Source of the DNA: Asterochloris sp. CNOR1
Lineage: Eukaryota > Chlorophyta > Trebouxiophyceae > Trebouxiales > Trebouxiaceae
NCBI GenBank assembly: GCA_963969365.1
Contig: OZ017750.1
Coordinates: 2,356,001 to 2,420,000 of the forward strand
DNA: 64,000 nt
Reading direction: 5' to 3'
The notes under the pieces were generated by a model. It ran no database searches. It was not told where the DNA came from and saw only the letters and a program-made list of their open reading frames with translations. Of the stretch, positions 1 through 11,703 are shown piece after piece. Positions within the stretch are counted from its first letter, which is position 1, and each line of letters begins with the position of its first letter. The position numbers and the translations under genes were made by a program.

Positions 1-3000
1 ACCATCAGAGGCATTCTGAGCCTGCAGCTCTGTGATGGCCGCACCTGGACCTGCCCATCTCGCCGCTTGATCTCAAGAATGATCTCTGTGTACTCATCTT
101 CCGCTCCTTCACAGCCCTGCACATTGTTAGCCCAAGCTTGGTGTGTTAGTGTCATAGCACATCTGGCACTTGCTGAGCAGGGGAGGCCATACAGAGCTAA
201 GTCGTCTGCACACAATGGGGAGCTCTATCAGCAGGAGACACCCACCCGCACATCTCACAAACTTACTCTCTCATGCCCCAAGCCCAACCGGCGGCAGGTC
301 AAGGGTGGCATATCCTTCCCCAAAAGCAGCTACGTAGCTTGCCCATAATGCCATGCCCAAAGCCTAGTGAGCGAGCATGCATCTGCCCAAGGTGCTCCAG
401 TAGCCCCTCATGCAGTCTACCGCACACAATCATGGCTAGCTAGTACGGCCACACTGCCCCAACAAAGAGCCAGAGCCTGTCCCCAAGGCAGGCCCCTGCA
501 CACACCTGCCTACGCAGCAGCTTATACACCTTGCCACCTCTGCTCACAATCCTGGCTGTTGTAGCCAGCAGCCTGGCAGCCACTGACCAATGCAGCAGCT
601 CTGAGCCTGACCCCCTCAGCGCCTATCTCACAGTCCCTGTCATCCCTCTCAGGCTGGAGCAGCAAATCCTCAGCCCAAGCACTCCTGCGCCAGTCAAGCC
701 CCCACCTGCTCAGCAGTGCCCTGAGTTGGCCGAACAGAACTGCACAGGGAAAATCCACAGCGTCCCTGAACAGTTCAGTGGATCTGCTCAAGCATCCCAG
801 CAGCAGTCGCCCACCTCGGCCAGCAGCGTCCTGAGCATGTACGTCGCAGAGCCGTGCAGCAACGCGGAGGCCCAGCAGGCATTCAAGCAGACCCCAAAAC
901 ACTCCTTCAATGCCCCACCTGCCAGTCAACGCCTTGCAACCTTGGCTGGATGGCGCTCCTCCTGGCGCCAGCATGTGTCGCCAGCAGCTGGACACAACAA
1001 GCCCAGGCAGCACTGCCTGTTCAGTAGCATTGCCTGCCTAGCAGCATTGCCTGGCCCTGTCAGCAGCTTGCCCTCCCAAGGAGCCCACCGAAAGGAGCCC
1101 ACCCACCTGCACTCCCCTCAATTGGGCACCCTAACACTAAGGCGCCCCTCACAGCAGCCAACAGACTCCAGCATCGCCTCTGTCACCTCACCTGCCCAGT
1201 CAGTGCTCTGTCCACCTTGCTTGGATTCTCCTTCTCCTCGCGCGTGAACTTTCGCTTGACCTCCCGCCGCTCGCGCTCGCGCCCAGTCCATCCCCGCAGC
1301 TTCATGCGCGAGTTCAGGCGCTGAGTCACCAGCTGAAAGTTGGTGCCAAAGATCTGGAGGGCCTGCACAAGGAAAGGCAGCCTGTCAGGCAGGGGACGCA
1401 CTTCAGGCGCTGAGTCACGGGCTGTAAGATGTTGCCAGAGATCTGTCTGCGCAGGTGAAGGCGTGCTGTTGGGCAGGGCATGCACTTCAAACAGGCAGCA
1501 GCTGGACCATGGGTCTGGGACTACTGCTCAGGAGTAGCTGGGCTGCTTTGCGGGGCATGCGCTGTTCCAGGCACTGAATGGCCACCTGGAATTTTGGGGC
1601 CAAGGGCTGCAGGGTTGCCTGTCTTGCAGGGATGCGCTCCTGCTGCATGCTGTCTGCCTGACTCAAAGCAAGTCCAGGAGGGGCAAAGCACTGGGCGCAT
1701 GCTGGAGTCAGCTGCCACGCCTGCCAAGCCATGCCCGCAGCTTGAGAGGCAACAAGAGTTGTCTTCCTGTGGTGCCACCATGGCATCCTGGACATTTGCG
1801 GCCGGCTCAAGCTCTTTGCAGCCAGCCGCCAGAGCATCTGCCCTGTGCTGTCAGTCCATAGGGCCCAAGCAGCAGAGATGGAAGACCTGCACGCACCACC
1901 TGGCAGGCTGCATGCATCCCTGCCCATGGACTTGCAGATCAGCCCCCCCACACCCGCACTGCCACAAGCAATGCTGGCCTGCACTGCGGCTGGCCTCACA
2001 ACAGCAATTGGAGGTCCCCACCTCCTGCGATCAGCATTGGGGTCCCCAGCTTTGTAAATCAAGACAGGCACCGCCACAGCCAATGCTGGTCTACGCAGCA
2101 GCCAGGCTCACTGCATAAAACTCGCTGGTTTCCTCCTGTGACCAGCGTTGGGCCCCTGGGCGATTGCGGTAACTGTCCTGGGTCAAGATGGTCGTGTCGT
2201 CATTGGCCATGGTGTACGTCTGCACAGGGCAGGGGCAGTAAACCTTCAGCAGGCTGGGGCACAATGACCATGTTGACATGCAGCCCTGGCTGTGCAGTGC
2301 ACCTTTTGTGTGGGGCAGGAACCTGGATGATGTTTGAACGCAGGGCACAAATGCAGCATTGCAGGCCACCCCAGCACGCAGCCTTGCCTGTGCGCCCTTT
2401 GTGCAGGACATGCTCACTTGCAGGGCTGTATGCTGGGGCAAGGTGGCGACACCAGCAGCAGTGTGGCAGTGCAGTGCATTCTTTGTGAAGAGCACAAGCA
2501 TTTGAGGTGCTGCACGTTGACATGCAGCATCAGCGCTGCAGCTGGCAAGCTGTCCTGGCGGAGCCTGGTCCTCCAGTCCCAGCAGCTTTTGGCAGGCGTG
2601 CACCTGTAAGCTAAGGTGCGCCGGGCAGGGGCCAGTGCATGCAGGCGTGGCAGGCACAAGTGCCGCATGTTCAAACCTTCAAGCGTGCCACTGTGAAGCA
2701 CATTCTTTGCAGCAGTGATCAGCAGCAGCTGTGTGCAGGGTGCTCAAAAGCTGGCTGCCCCGCCTCCCACCTCTGCTGCCTGTGCTTGGATGGTGGTCGT
2801 AGACTCGTCGACGATGATGTTGCCATCTGCATCAAAGGTGATGCCTGGGGCAGTCTGCACCTCGGGCGGCCGGGAGGGCTCTCGCCGTAGTGCGCCGTCC
2901 CTGCCCCTCACCTTCAGCTGCACGCAAGGGACAAGGTTAGCAAGTGCTTTTGCAAGCAGTCGTCCTGAGGAGGCTGGATTGTTGAATGTTGCATTGTACG

Positions 3001-4994
3001 ACAAACTTTGCTGCCGCAGGCAGGAAGAGCACTGCCTGCAGGGCGCAGGCAGAGCCTGGCGCCAGGCTTCAATCAATCATGATTGGGCAGGAGTGAAGGT
3101 GGGTGTAAAAAGAGGGGCACATGCTTGTCCAGCGCAGAGCTCCGCAGAAGGCAGGCCATTCCCATAACACAGCAGAAAGATTGGTTGAGCTTTTAACAGG
3201 CTGCGCAAGATGCAAGCATCAGGTTGGCCGCACAGCACAGTGAAGAGGGCAGGTGAGCTCTGGCAGCCAGCGCAGTCTGTAGCAGGCCGGCACCTTCTCT
3301 GTGTGGTCTGTTCTCTTGTTGCTGCGGGCGTTTGCCACGCTGCAAATCCGCTTGAGACTCATGGTGTCCAGGTCAAGGGGCTGCTCTGCAAGGGCGGCAC
3401 CACGCTTGCGCTTCCCACCTGCCCTCCCTGTGCAGGTGGCAGCAGTCCAGCTTCAGCTTAGTGGGACGCCATTGCTGGTGAGCATCCAGGTGGCAGGTGC
3501 ACTGCGCTGCCAGGCTCCCCAGGCAGGCTGCAGGCTTTTGCTGGGGGTGCAGCGCTGCTGTCACATGCAGGGGGCAGCTGTGAGCAGCTCACAAGCAGCC
3601 ATGGCCCAGGACAGCAGCACGCCCAGCACATGCTGGCGGCGCCACCAGCCCTGACTGACTGGCTGCCTGCCTGTCCCTGCAGTGAGCCCTGGCTGTGCCC
3701 ACTGCTGCTGTGCACCGCAAGCATCCCCTGGAAGCAGGTCAGTGGTGACCCACCATCCCGCCGCGTCCCCACTGCTCCCTCCTGTGTGCCGTCTGGCTGC
3801 TCCTCAAACTGCTCGGCCACCACAAGGGCCAGCGCGTTGGCTTCCCCATCTGGCGAGTCTCCTGGGTGCAGACAGGCCGGCTGCTTGGCAGACAGGGCAG
3901 CTGTTTGGCTTTGGCGGCCGCATGCTGCTCACTTTCTTTCGCTGTCTCGACTCATCATGATGGCTTGATGCCACACATGCACAGCCGTCTAGTGCCATGC
4001 AATCAGCACATGCAGCAATCTGCAGCCATTTGCAAGACAAGTCCCACCTGCTGCTGCCGCTGCCTGTGCTGGGCGTCGAGGATGCTGTGGATTGGGCCTG
4101 AAACGCTGCATAGCAACAACATCGACATGTGGGGGCGTCAGACTGCAGGGGCCACCCTGCACGAGTCAAAATGCAACCCAACAGATTGCAGGGGTGACAA
4201 GGCAGTCCACAAAAGCATACACAAGCCCTCTGTCGCGGTGCTGCCAGGGCACGCAGATCACAAGAGCATGGAGATGCATGCGAGCCCTAATTGAAGCCAC
4301 TGTGCGGGCGGGCATGATGAACCTGCGGGTGCGCACCTTGTTCTTGGCCTGACTAGGACTGCTGGGGCCCGCCTCTGCTCCATCCGCTGTTGCCGCCTGG
4401 CCATCAACCTCCAGCGTGTCCTCCTGAGCGCCTTGGCTAGCAGACCTGCCGCTGGGCTTGGTGGGGGTGGCCCGCTGAGTCCCACCTCCTGCTTGATGCT
4501 GGCATGGAGATGCCTGCTGGGAGGGGTCAGCATTGGGCTGGCCGCCAGCAGTGGCTGCTCTGGTGTCTCCTGACGGCTGGCTGGGCTGTGAGGTGGGCAG
4601 CCCTGCACGTCACAGTCAAGCAGCCTCATAGCAGGACCCAGCAGCAGTGCAGAAGATCATGGGACCTTGATCGAGCCCTGCTCATGGGACACGTGATGTT
4701 CTGTCACAACAGTGGCTGAGAGGTCCCATCGTCCTCTCCTGCGACCAACTCACCTGCTTGCCCATCTGCCTGCACATTGCTTGGAGTGGCTGACCGTGGC
4801 CTCTGCACAGCAAGTCACCATTGTGGTGAGCTTGTCATACCAGAGACAGCCGTTGTGACCATGCTGCACAGCATCTGCCTTGTATCACTGGCACTGTCAA
4901 AGAAGCCCATGATCACCGGACGAGCTCTGGGCCTGAGGCCTGCTGTTTTCAAAGCCGGCTGCCCAGCATTTGGAGTGAGGAAGTCAAATTCCAT
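1..4994 (-). CDS. BDP1: TFIIIB component Bdp1 (B''), 3' end cut by the window edge
   Basis: Bdp1 is the SANT-domain subunit of TFIIIB, which recruits RNA polymerase III to tRNA, 5S and U6 genes. Exons that keep one frame through every junction (minus strand): 4917-4994, 4754-4769, 4337-4602, 4048-4084, 3754-3861, 3294-3418, 2771-2917, 2112-2219, 1192-1362, and one starting at 116. The protein begins MEFDFLTPNAG and soon has the AGLRPRARP segment typical of Bdp1 N-termini. Exon 2771-2917 carries ITFDADGNIIVDES, matching the DG-I-DE motif just before the SANT domain. Exons 2112-2219 and 1192-1362 encode the extended SANT domain (QRWSQEETSEFYA, then ALQIFGTNFQLV and KRKFTREEKENPSKVDRAL). The loop between the last SANT helices looks about 8 residues longer than usual. 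The 16-nt second exon rests on splice phase alone. The last exon's end is unresolved because the window stops. Family identification is secure. Confidence 0.9.
1192..1613 (-). repeat. Two degenerate copies of the Bdp1 SANT-exon start in the preceding intron
   Basis: The true exon edge lies near 1313-1370. Similar segments recur at about 1401-1455 and 1566-1613, in the same orientation. They keep the order of the acceptor, the IFG-coding stretch and the QRL-coding stretch but are diverged. Seen by eye only. Confidence 0.6.
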
Positions 4995-5593
4995 GTCTGA
5001 TGCGCATGTGAAGTAAATGCGGAAATCATAGAAGGGTTTTTTAAGGGGGGATCAGTCATCCAATTTGGCCAGTATATCCTGTTACCTCAAGCAACCTGCT
5101 CTTTGTTTTGCCAATAGAATCTATCCCCCCTTGTCTGGCTTATTTCAAGCCTTGCGAGGTGTTCATGTAGAGGCTGCTTCATAAGGTGAGTGTCTGAGAT
5201 AATCAAAAGCAGACTAAGCTTGAAATGCAGGTCATCTGGCAAATGGAAGGATCAATGTCTGTGCGAAACCTCCTTGGCTCAAAAGCCGCTCAATGTCTGC
5301 GTCAAGCCTGTTGCCTTCTCCATGTACAGGTACCCAGCGCCTCTGCCCTCAGCTGCTGCCTGGCTGCTCCTCTTGAGTTGCGCTGTGTGCTGGTCCCAAT
5401 ACCTGCGCAAGCAGCAGCTCCCAGATGCTGCCTTCCCCACCCCTACTTCCGCTCCCACTCCCACTCCAAGGACCACACTGCATGTGGAAGGCACCAGACA
5501 CAGTATCAGCAGCTGGCAGGGCGCAGCACAAAGACAGCTGGCTTTCCATTGCTTGCCAGGGGGTCATCCTGTGTGCCTGCCACGCACCCTGCT
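4995..5593. other. Intergenic: Bdp1 upstream region and MoaE downstream region
   Basis: About 600 bp between the Bdp1 start and the MoaE stop, both genes being on the minus strand. It should hold the Bdp1 promoter and the MoaE 3' UTR. It is more AT-rich than the genes around it near 5020-5160. I see no credible coding exon or structured RNA. Confidence 0.5.
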
Positions 5594-6320
5594 TCACACT
5601 TTTCTTCCTGGAGTCAGGCGCTCTGTGGACTCTGCATTCTCCTTCCAGACAGAGCCATCCTCATACACCTCACGCTTCCAGATTGGGACTGTTGCCTTGA
5701 GCTCGTCAATTGCCCAGGCACAAGCCTGCAGGGAATCATCAGGCAGCTGGATGCATGCATGGGCTGCATGCGGGCATGATTTGCATCGCTGACAGCATCA
5801 GGCCACCTTGCAAGGCTGAAACAGCAGCTCGCTGTTTGTTTGAGTGCAGACGAGCATCTTTGCTACAGTGGCTTTCAGCAATGCTGCCTCACCTCAAGGG
5901 CATCCTTGCGGTGCGCAGAGGACATGGCAATGATCACGCTGGCCTCTCCAATTGGGCAAACCCCAGTCCTGTGTGCAACAGCCGTGCGCTTGACCTGCCA
6001 GCGCTTCATGGCGGTCTGGCAGAGCTCCTACACAGCCAGCACAGGGAGTGTAACAGTAGCTGATGCAGAGGCATTGGGACTGGCATGCAAGAAGCACGCA
6101 AGAACCATCCAAGCTTCACCTTTAGCTTTGCCTCTGCCATAGGGGCATAGGCCTCATACTCCAGCCTCACAACCTTCTTGCCCAGGAAGCTGTCCCTGGT
6201 GGTTCCAGAGAAGGTGGCCACTGCCCCTGCCTCTGGATCTTGCACAAATGCTGACAATTCCCCAAGCTCCAAAACGTCCGAGGTGACTCTGATGGACATC
6301 TGGGAGTCATCGGCTGCCAT
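5594..6320 (-). CDS. CNX6: Molybdopterin synthase catalytic (large) subunit, MoaE/MOCS2B/CNX6
   Basis: Transfers sulfur from the thiocarboxylated small subunit to cyclic pyranopterin monophosphate, making molybdopterin in the cytosol. Three exons (6120-6320, 5893-6027, 5594-5725) give a 155-residue protein with all junctions in phase; bacterial MoaE is about 150 residues. Visible family signatures: [12 protein letters not shown] near residue 33, [11 protein letters not shown] near 53, [14 protein letters not shown] near 85, [12 protein letters not shown] near 102, and the active-site segment [15 protein letters not shown] near 124, which contains the conserved lysine. The start at 6320 places the MoaE domain directly after a short leader. 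The open frame continues upstream, so a start about 17 codons earlier is possible, but no targeting signal is obvious. No small subunit (MoaD) lies nearby. High confidence. Confidence 0.95.
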
Positions 6321-6902
6321 GTTGAGACAAGAACGTGGGGAAGAGGGGGGTGACGACCCCATGTAGCCCATGTCACAGATTGCAGCCCACTCTCACTCTG
6401 CTAGAATGTCTTACAAGTCGTGAGAAACAGGACGTCTTCATGACGAGCTGCAGTGCATTTAGGCAACAAGCAGAAAACGGGCAACATCAAGATCCAGAAA
6501 AGCTGATTTCACTGGCTTTGCAAACTATACTGTAGCAGCGCCTGCCGCAGGTGGGGCAGCAAGGTGGTGGGCCTCGGCTGCTCCATGAGAAGGCGCCGTC
6601 CAGAGTTGTTGTTGTTTGCGTATCTGCAGGCGTGGCATGAGGCTCGGGCTGACTTGTGCTGGATGTTGCTTCACATGCGAGGAGTCCTCAAGGGCTGAGA
6701 CCGCAGCTGATCTTCTGAAGGGTCACTGAGCGTGGGCACGGCATCAGAGGGAAGTCTGAGCAACATGTGCGCCTGGAGCCATGGCTCTGTAAGCTGTAAC
6801 TGAAAGGGCAGCTGAGGCCCAGGGAGTGGTTGCTGCCATCTCGTGCGAGCAGCGGGCAGCCGTGGGACGCTGGGACTAGTGGTGGGTGGCTGCCGCGGCG
6901 TC
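6321..6902. other. Intergenic: syntaxin 3' UTR and MoaE promoter
   Basis: Lies between two minus-strand genes. TTACA at 6411-6415 reads TGTAA on the minus strand, the chlorophyte poly(A) signal, and could end the syntaxin transcript about 490 nt after its stop. No coding exon seen. Confidence 0.35.
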
Positions 6903-9900
6903 TCACCTCCATGGGCGGATGGCAACCACCACAATGACGGCAATGATGATGAGCAGAACGACGAGGGCGCAGCACATCCACTTGCGCGTGGACTTCTGCA
7001 GCTTCTTGGCCTTGATCAGCTCGCCCACGCCGCTCTCGACGTGATCGCGAGCTTTGGATACCTGCAGGGCAGAAGGGGCGTGGGTGAGTGCCAGCTCATG
7101 CTGCCTGGAGTGCTGGGAGCACAGGCAACGGGCCACCTGCTCAGGACTCCCCTGCCAACTTGCCAGCTGCAGCCTTTCCAGTGGCGGCCTGGTGCCAAGG
7201 GAACATGGTCTGCTGAGCAGCAGCTTGCAGCACCTCATCTCAGACCTCAACACGAGCTAAGCTACTCCTTGGCAGCCGCAGGACCAGAGCCGCAGATGAC
7301 ACGCCAGGCAGCACTGTTGACGATCCCCAACATGTCAAGGTCCCCCACTTGCTGCACCAATGCTGTCCAGCACCCTCTGTTGTGCTGTGACTGCAGGAGG
7401 CTTGCCGCAGTTTTGTCAGAGGTAGTACTGCGGGCTGGGCTGCGCATGCCAGAACGATGCCCCACCTGCTGCTCAATGTTGTCCAGCATCTCCCCCTGGG
7501 CCTCCACGAGCACAGCCATGTCTAGGAAGACCTGGTGCAGCTCCATTAGGCTCTTCTCCAGCTCCTTAACAGCCTCATGGCGCTCTTGCACCTCCGCCAG
7601 GGTGTCCAGCACCTGCCCAGCAGATGACAGCATTGTCTGAGAGGAATGTCTGAGAGGTGGGTGTGTATCAGCAGGGGGCAGGAAAGATGCTCACAGAATA
7701 TGATTTAGAGGCTTGCCAGTGCCTACAGAGCAGTTGCCAATGGGGTTGAGCAGAATGCTGGGGCTCCTGCAGCTCTGTCAGCTGGAGAGTGTCTAGCACA
7801 TGCGCAAGCAGCCAGCCAAGAGTCTGAGTGAAGATGCTAATGGCCTGCATGTTGAACAAAGCTGGTGGCCAGCAATTCGGTCGTCCGGCCATGTCTGCAC
7901 GGCATGGCCAGTCAGGTATTGACAGAATGCTGCGAGAGGGGCAAGAGCGCAGCGTAGCTGTTTGCCATTGCTGTACAACATAGGCTGGGAAATTTCCCAA
8001 GCCAGATGCTCAAGCCTTGCAGGTGGAAGCAGTCTGCCTTCCAGGCTGAAGCAGATCTGGAGCAGTGTTGCAGGTCTCAACAATGAAGTGAGCCAGCGCA
8101 GCCACGGAGTTGCATACAAGGCTGGACACTGCTGCCCAAGGTGATTGTATGTGTCACAGCAGCAGTCCTGGTGACGCACAGCCTAGACTCACATGTCCCC
8201 TGCCCTGCTCCATGATGGCTTTCTGGAAGATGGTCTCGCTCTCCCCGCTGTCAATCATCTGATCAATCTCCTCCTCTGTGGCCTTGTTGCCAGTGACAGT
8301 CACCACCCGTCGTTGCACTGTATCCCTGAAGGCACGCGGCCATTCTCAGACTGGGCAGCAGTCGCTTGCTAAGCAGCCGACCCTTGCTTTCTGCAGCTGC
8401 ACAATCATTCCCATGCAGGCATGCAGCTGGTCACTGAGCTGCTGCAAGCGTCTGTCCCTCTGCCAGGACGGTCTGCAGCTGTATGGGCGCCTGGCATGTG
8501 GGGTCAAGAATCACGCTGGCTTGCCTGCTGCTGTGAAGTGCAAGCACCCTGCAAAGGTCACTTCTGCCACCTGCAGCTGCCTGCATGCTCAGCAGGCTGG
8601 CTGATAATCCTCTACCAGTCCCTGTGTATGTAGAGAGCACAGCTGCAACCGATTTGGGCATACAGGAGGGAAATGTAGCTCCCTGGCACTGCATGTGCTT
8701 ATGCAGCTTCTATGCTCCAGCAGGCCAGGCCCCAAGCCTCACAGCAGGGGCCAGCTATGCTCAATAACACACTACTGCCCCACCCCTGAGTGCAGCAGAG
8801 AACAATCCTGCTGCACCTGCAATGCCCGCCTGCTTCCGAAACCCGTGCGTGTGGCAAACACAATTGGAAGGAAGTTTGCAACAATTTCCAAGTGGAAGCA
8901 CGCAGCCCTGGAGGGTCCACCATCCTATGCACCTGCCGTAGACATGCACAACAGGTGGACAGTCTGTTGTGCGCCTGCGACTCAGTATACCCCAAACCAT
9001 CGGCTAAGGCACAGTACAATATCCATGAGTCAGACCCCATCTGTTGCCAGCTTGGCCTTGCAGCCTTGCGAATCTGTACCCTGCTGCCGGCCCACACCAT
9101 TGAGCTACCCCTGAGCGCAGCACAGAGCGATGCTGCCCACCTGTACTCCTGCTGCAGGCGCGCGCGCAGATTTTGGAAGTCGCCCATCAGGTCTTTCAGC
9201 TTCTTGGACAGTGCGGCCGTGATGGCCGTCCGCGTGCGCTCGCTGGAGGAGCCTGGCCCGCAGCCCTGCAAGGGACCAAGAAACATGAATGCACGACCCT
9301 TAGTTCATGTTAGGCTTGCTGTCCCAGCTTGGGGAGGGGACGTGCAGTGGCCAGACGCGGACGCGGGCACAGCCTATGCAGATGGGCTGCTACATTGCGC
9401 CACCAGACCCTGCTTGCATGAATGCCTCCGTCAAAGTGCAGGATGCTTCCAGACATGCTCTTGATAAAGGACAGTTATGTGGCAAGAAAAAAAGCTGCGC
9501 ACTAACAGGAGGGCAGAGGATGGTGCTCACCTTGCGATTGAGCGCGGCCTCATTCATTTTCATGAGCCTGTCTATCCTGTTCTTGCACTGGTGAGCTATT
9601 TTGTTGACTCCATCTATGTCGACCTGCAGCAGAAAGAGGCATTGGGGGAAAGACCTGAGCAGCACCACCATTGAAGCCACACTCTAGGGCAAAGGGCTCG
9701 ATGCCCCATCAAAATGAAAGATGTATAGCAAGTCATTGCATCAGCCATGCTGGTCAGCAGAAGCTCTGCCTGGACTGGGACCTGAAGCTGCCTGCAGAGC
9801 ACCATGCTCCTGGCCCCACCTGCATCTTTTCCCTCAGCTCCTTCATGTCTGCAGAGCGCGTGATGGTTTTCGAGCGCTCATGCATTTCCACGAGCTTGGT

Positions 9901-10965
9901 CTGGCTCTCCCGGATGGAGTTGAGCTGCACCTGCAGCCAGCCAGCAGATGAGATGAGACAAGAGGCTGGTCAGCAAACCTTAATGCCTGGCAGGGAGCAG
10001 CACGAAGCCAAAGACAGTGTAGGGAGGGTGGCAGTTGCGTGCGTGACATCTGTCGCCTTGCACATGTAATGTCATTCAGAAGGCTTTACAGCTTGGAGGT
10101 CGAGGGCTGCACACATGCCACTGACCTCCACCATGCGCCTGGAGCAGCAGTACCTGCCCAGACAGCATGCACTGCACCAGCCACACTAGGTGTGACTTCC
10201 TCAAGCAGCCTCTCAGCAGCTCAATCTTGAAGGCAGGGCAGACACTCACCTGGATGGGTATGAGAGCAGAGCACAGGCAGGCACTGCAGCCAGAGGGTAT
10301 GTCTGGCAGGCCACAACTTCACCTTGATGGCTGTGACCTCTTGGAAAAATTCTTCCATGTGCTTGTCCTGGGGGACCTCCTGCGCTGCAGCTGGCGCCTC
10401 CACATCCCCACCGGGGCCGCCTGGCCGTGTGGGGGCCTCTGCGCCCTGCAGGATGAAAAGGCAAAGTCATGGGCCAGGGGAGGCTGTGCTGCGCTGCCCC
10501 CCTGCACGACAAGGCTGTGGAGTGACCGCCTCTTGTGGTTGCGGCGTTCCTAGTGCAGCTGCCAGGTGCAGGAACATCCTGCGATGCTGATGGGACGGCC
10601 CTGCACGGCTGGGAGACTGGCTTCTCCAGACGATGAACAGCGAATCCAAGCTACATGCAGCGTTGTCAAGAAAGCCTCTGCGTTTGCTCAGGCGTGTGCG
10701 CACACTGCTGCAGCGACACAAGGGCCAACCAGAGCTGACCTGTGACATGGTCAGAAAGCAGCAGTGCTAGCACCATTTGGTCCATCAGGAAGCCTGACCT
10801 CATGTGCCATGTTCAGGCCAGCTAACTCTTGCAGGCAGCGCCAGTCAGGGCGCAGCCAGCCATGCGTCTGCCGGCACAGCTGACATGATGTTTCATCAAG
10901 CCATTCGTGAATGAAGCAGCAGCATGGCATGCTCTCACTTTCACGGATAGCAGCAGGTCATTCAT
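6903..10965 (-). CDS. SYP1: Plasma-membrane-type Qa-SNARE (syntaxin, SYP13-like)
   Basis: A t-SNARE that drives vesicle fusion, most likely at the plasma membrane. Eight exons (10939-10965, 10323-10445, 9820-9930, 9531-9623, 9141-9265, 8193-8325, 7466-7636, 6903-7061) splice in phase to 313 residues; plant SYP132 is of similar size. The start MNDLLLSVK matches the MNDLL opening of plant syntaxins. Next come a glycine/proline-rich spacer, the N-terminal Habc helices ([11 protein letters not shown] onward), and [19 protein letters not shown]. The SNARE motif ([20 protein letters not shown] onward) contains the zero-layer glutamine in [22 protein letters not shown]-terminal transmembrane anchor follows ([17 protein letters not shown]), ending RPWR before the stop. 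Assignment within SYP1 is by resemblance, not phylogeny. Confidence 0.95.
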
Positions 10966-11703
10966 CCTGCTGCAGCTCCCTCGGTGCTGTCCTCAGTCAG
11001 TGCTGAGAGACTGATCAAGGGGGATGACAGGTGTGCTTGAGGATCCTTTCCCCCTGGCTCGGACCCAGTCTGCCACCTCACTGATGTGGCTGGCAGCTTT
11101 CAGAGCTCGACAATGGATGGAGAAAGGTGTCACAAGCCGTAATCGAGCCGGTCAGGCGCTGGACAAGAGAGACGCCCCCACTGCCATGCCGGTTCCGGTG
11201 AGGATGGTGGAGGACCCCGACACAGCTTGAAAGATGGCCCTCGAGTGGAGGGTAAAGAAGCGCGACTTGCTTTGCTGTCTGCTGCATGCTGCTTCTTGGG
11301 AGGCAACTTGCTGCCTGCTTCATGCTGCTTCTCTGGGTGGCACCAGGCTGCCCGCTTTATGCTGTCTCTCCGGGGATAGCTCCTCTGCTATAAGCTGCAT
11401 AGGCACTCAAGGACCAACTGATGCAGAGCAAGGTGCAAGCCCTGCAGTTGCTGACTGTTGCCTCGCCAGCTACAGCTTTGAAGGCAAGCCTTGAGGCTGA
11501 GGCAGCGGGGCTCCAGTCCACAACCAGTAAAGGTGCAGCGGCTGCTTCTCAGCAGGACAGCGTCTTATGCTGCACCCTCTTCAAGAGTCCCACCTGGAAT
11601 GCCTCGTTCTGGCTGTACCTTTCACTGGCCAGAGAGCATGCATGACAGGCTGTGCACAGGGGAATGTTCCACCTGGGCCCCATGGTCCTTGCCAAAGCTC
11701 TAG
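10966..11703. promoter_or_regulatory. Probable shared upstream region of syntaxin and the armadillo-like gene
   Basis: Syntaxin begins at 10965 on the minus strand and the next gene is on the plus strand, so this stretch is the likely divergent promoter. The true first exon of the plus-strand gene may also lie here; candidates with donor-like ends are near 11150-11200 and 11234-11251. I found no clear core-promoter motif. Confidence 0.3.

Noticed and set aside
531-1247. 238-codon plus-strand open frame
   Set aside because: Lies over a Bdp1 intron and antisense to its SANT exon; composition is low-complexity and no domain is visible.
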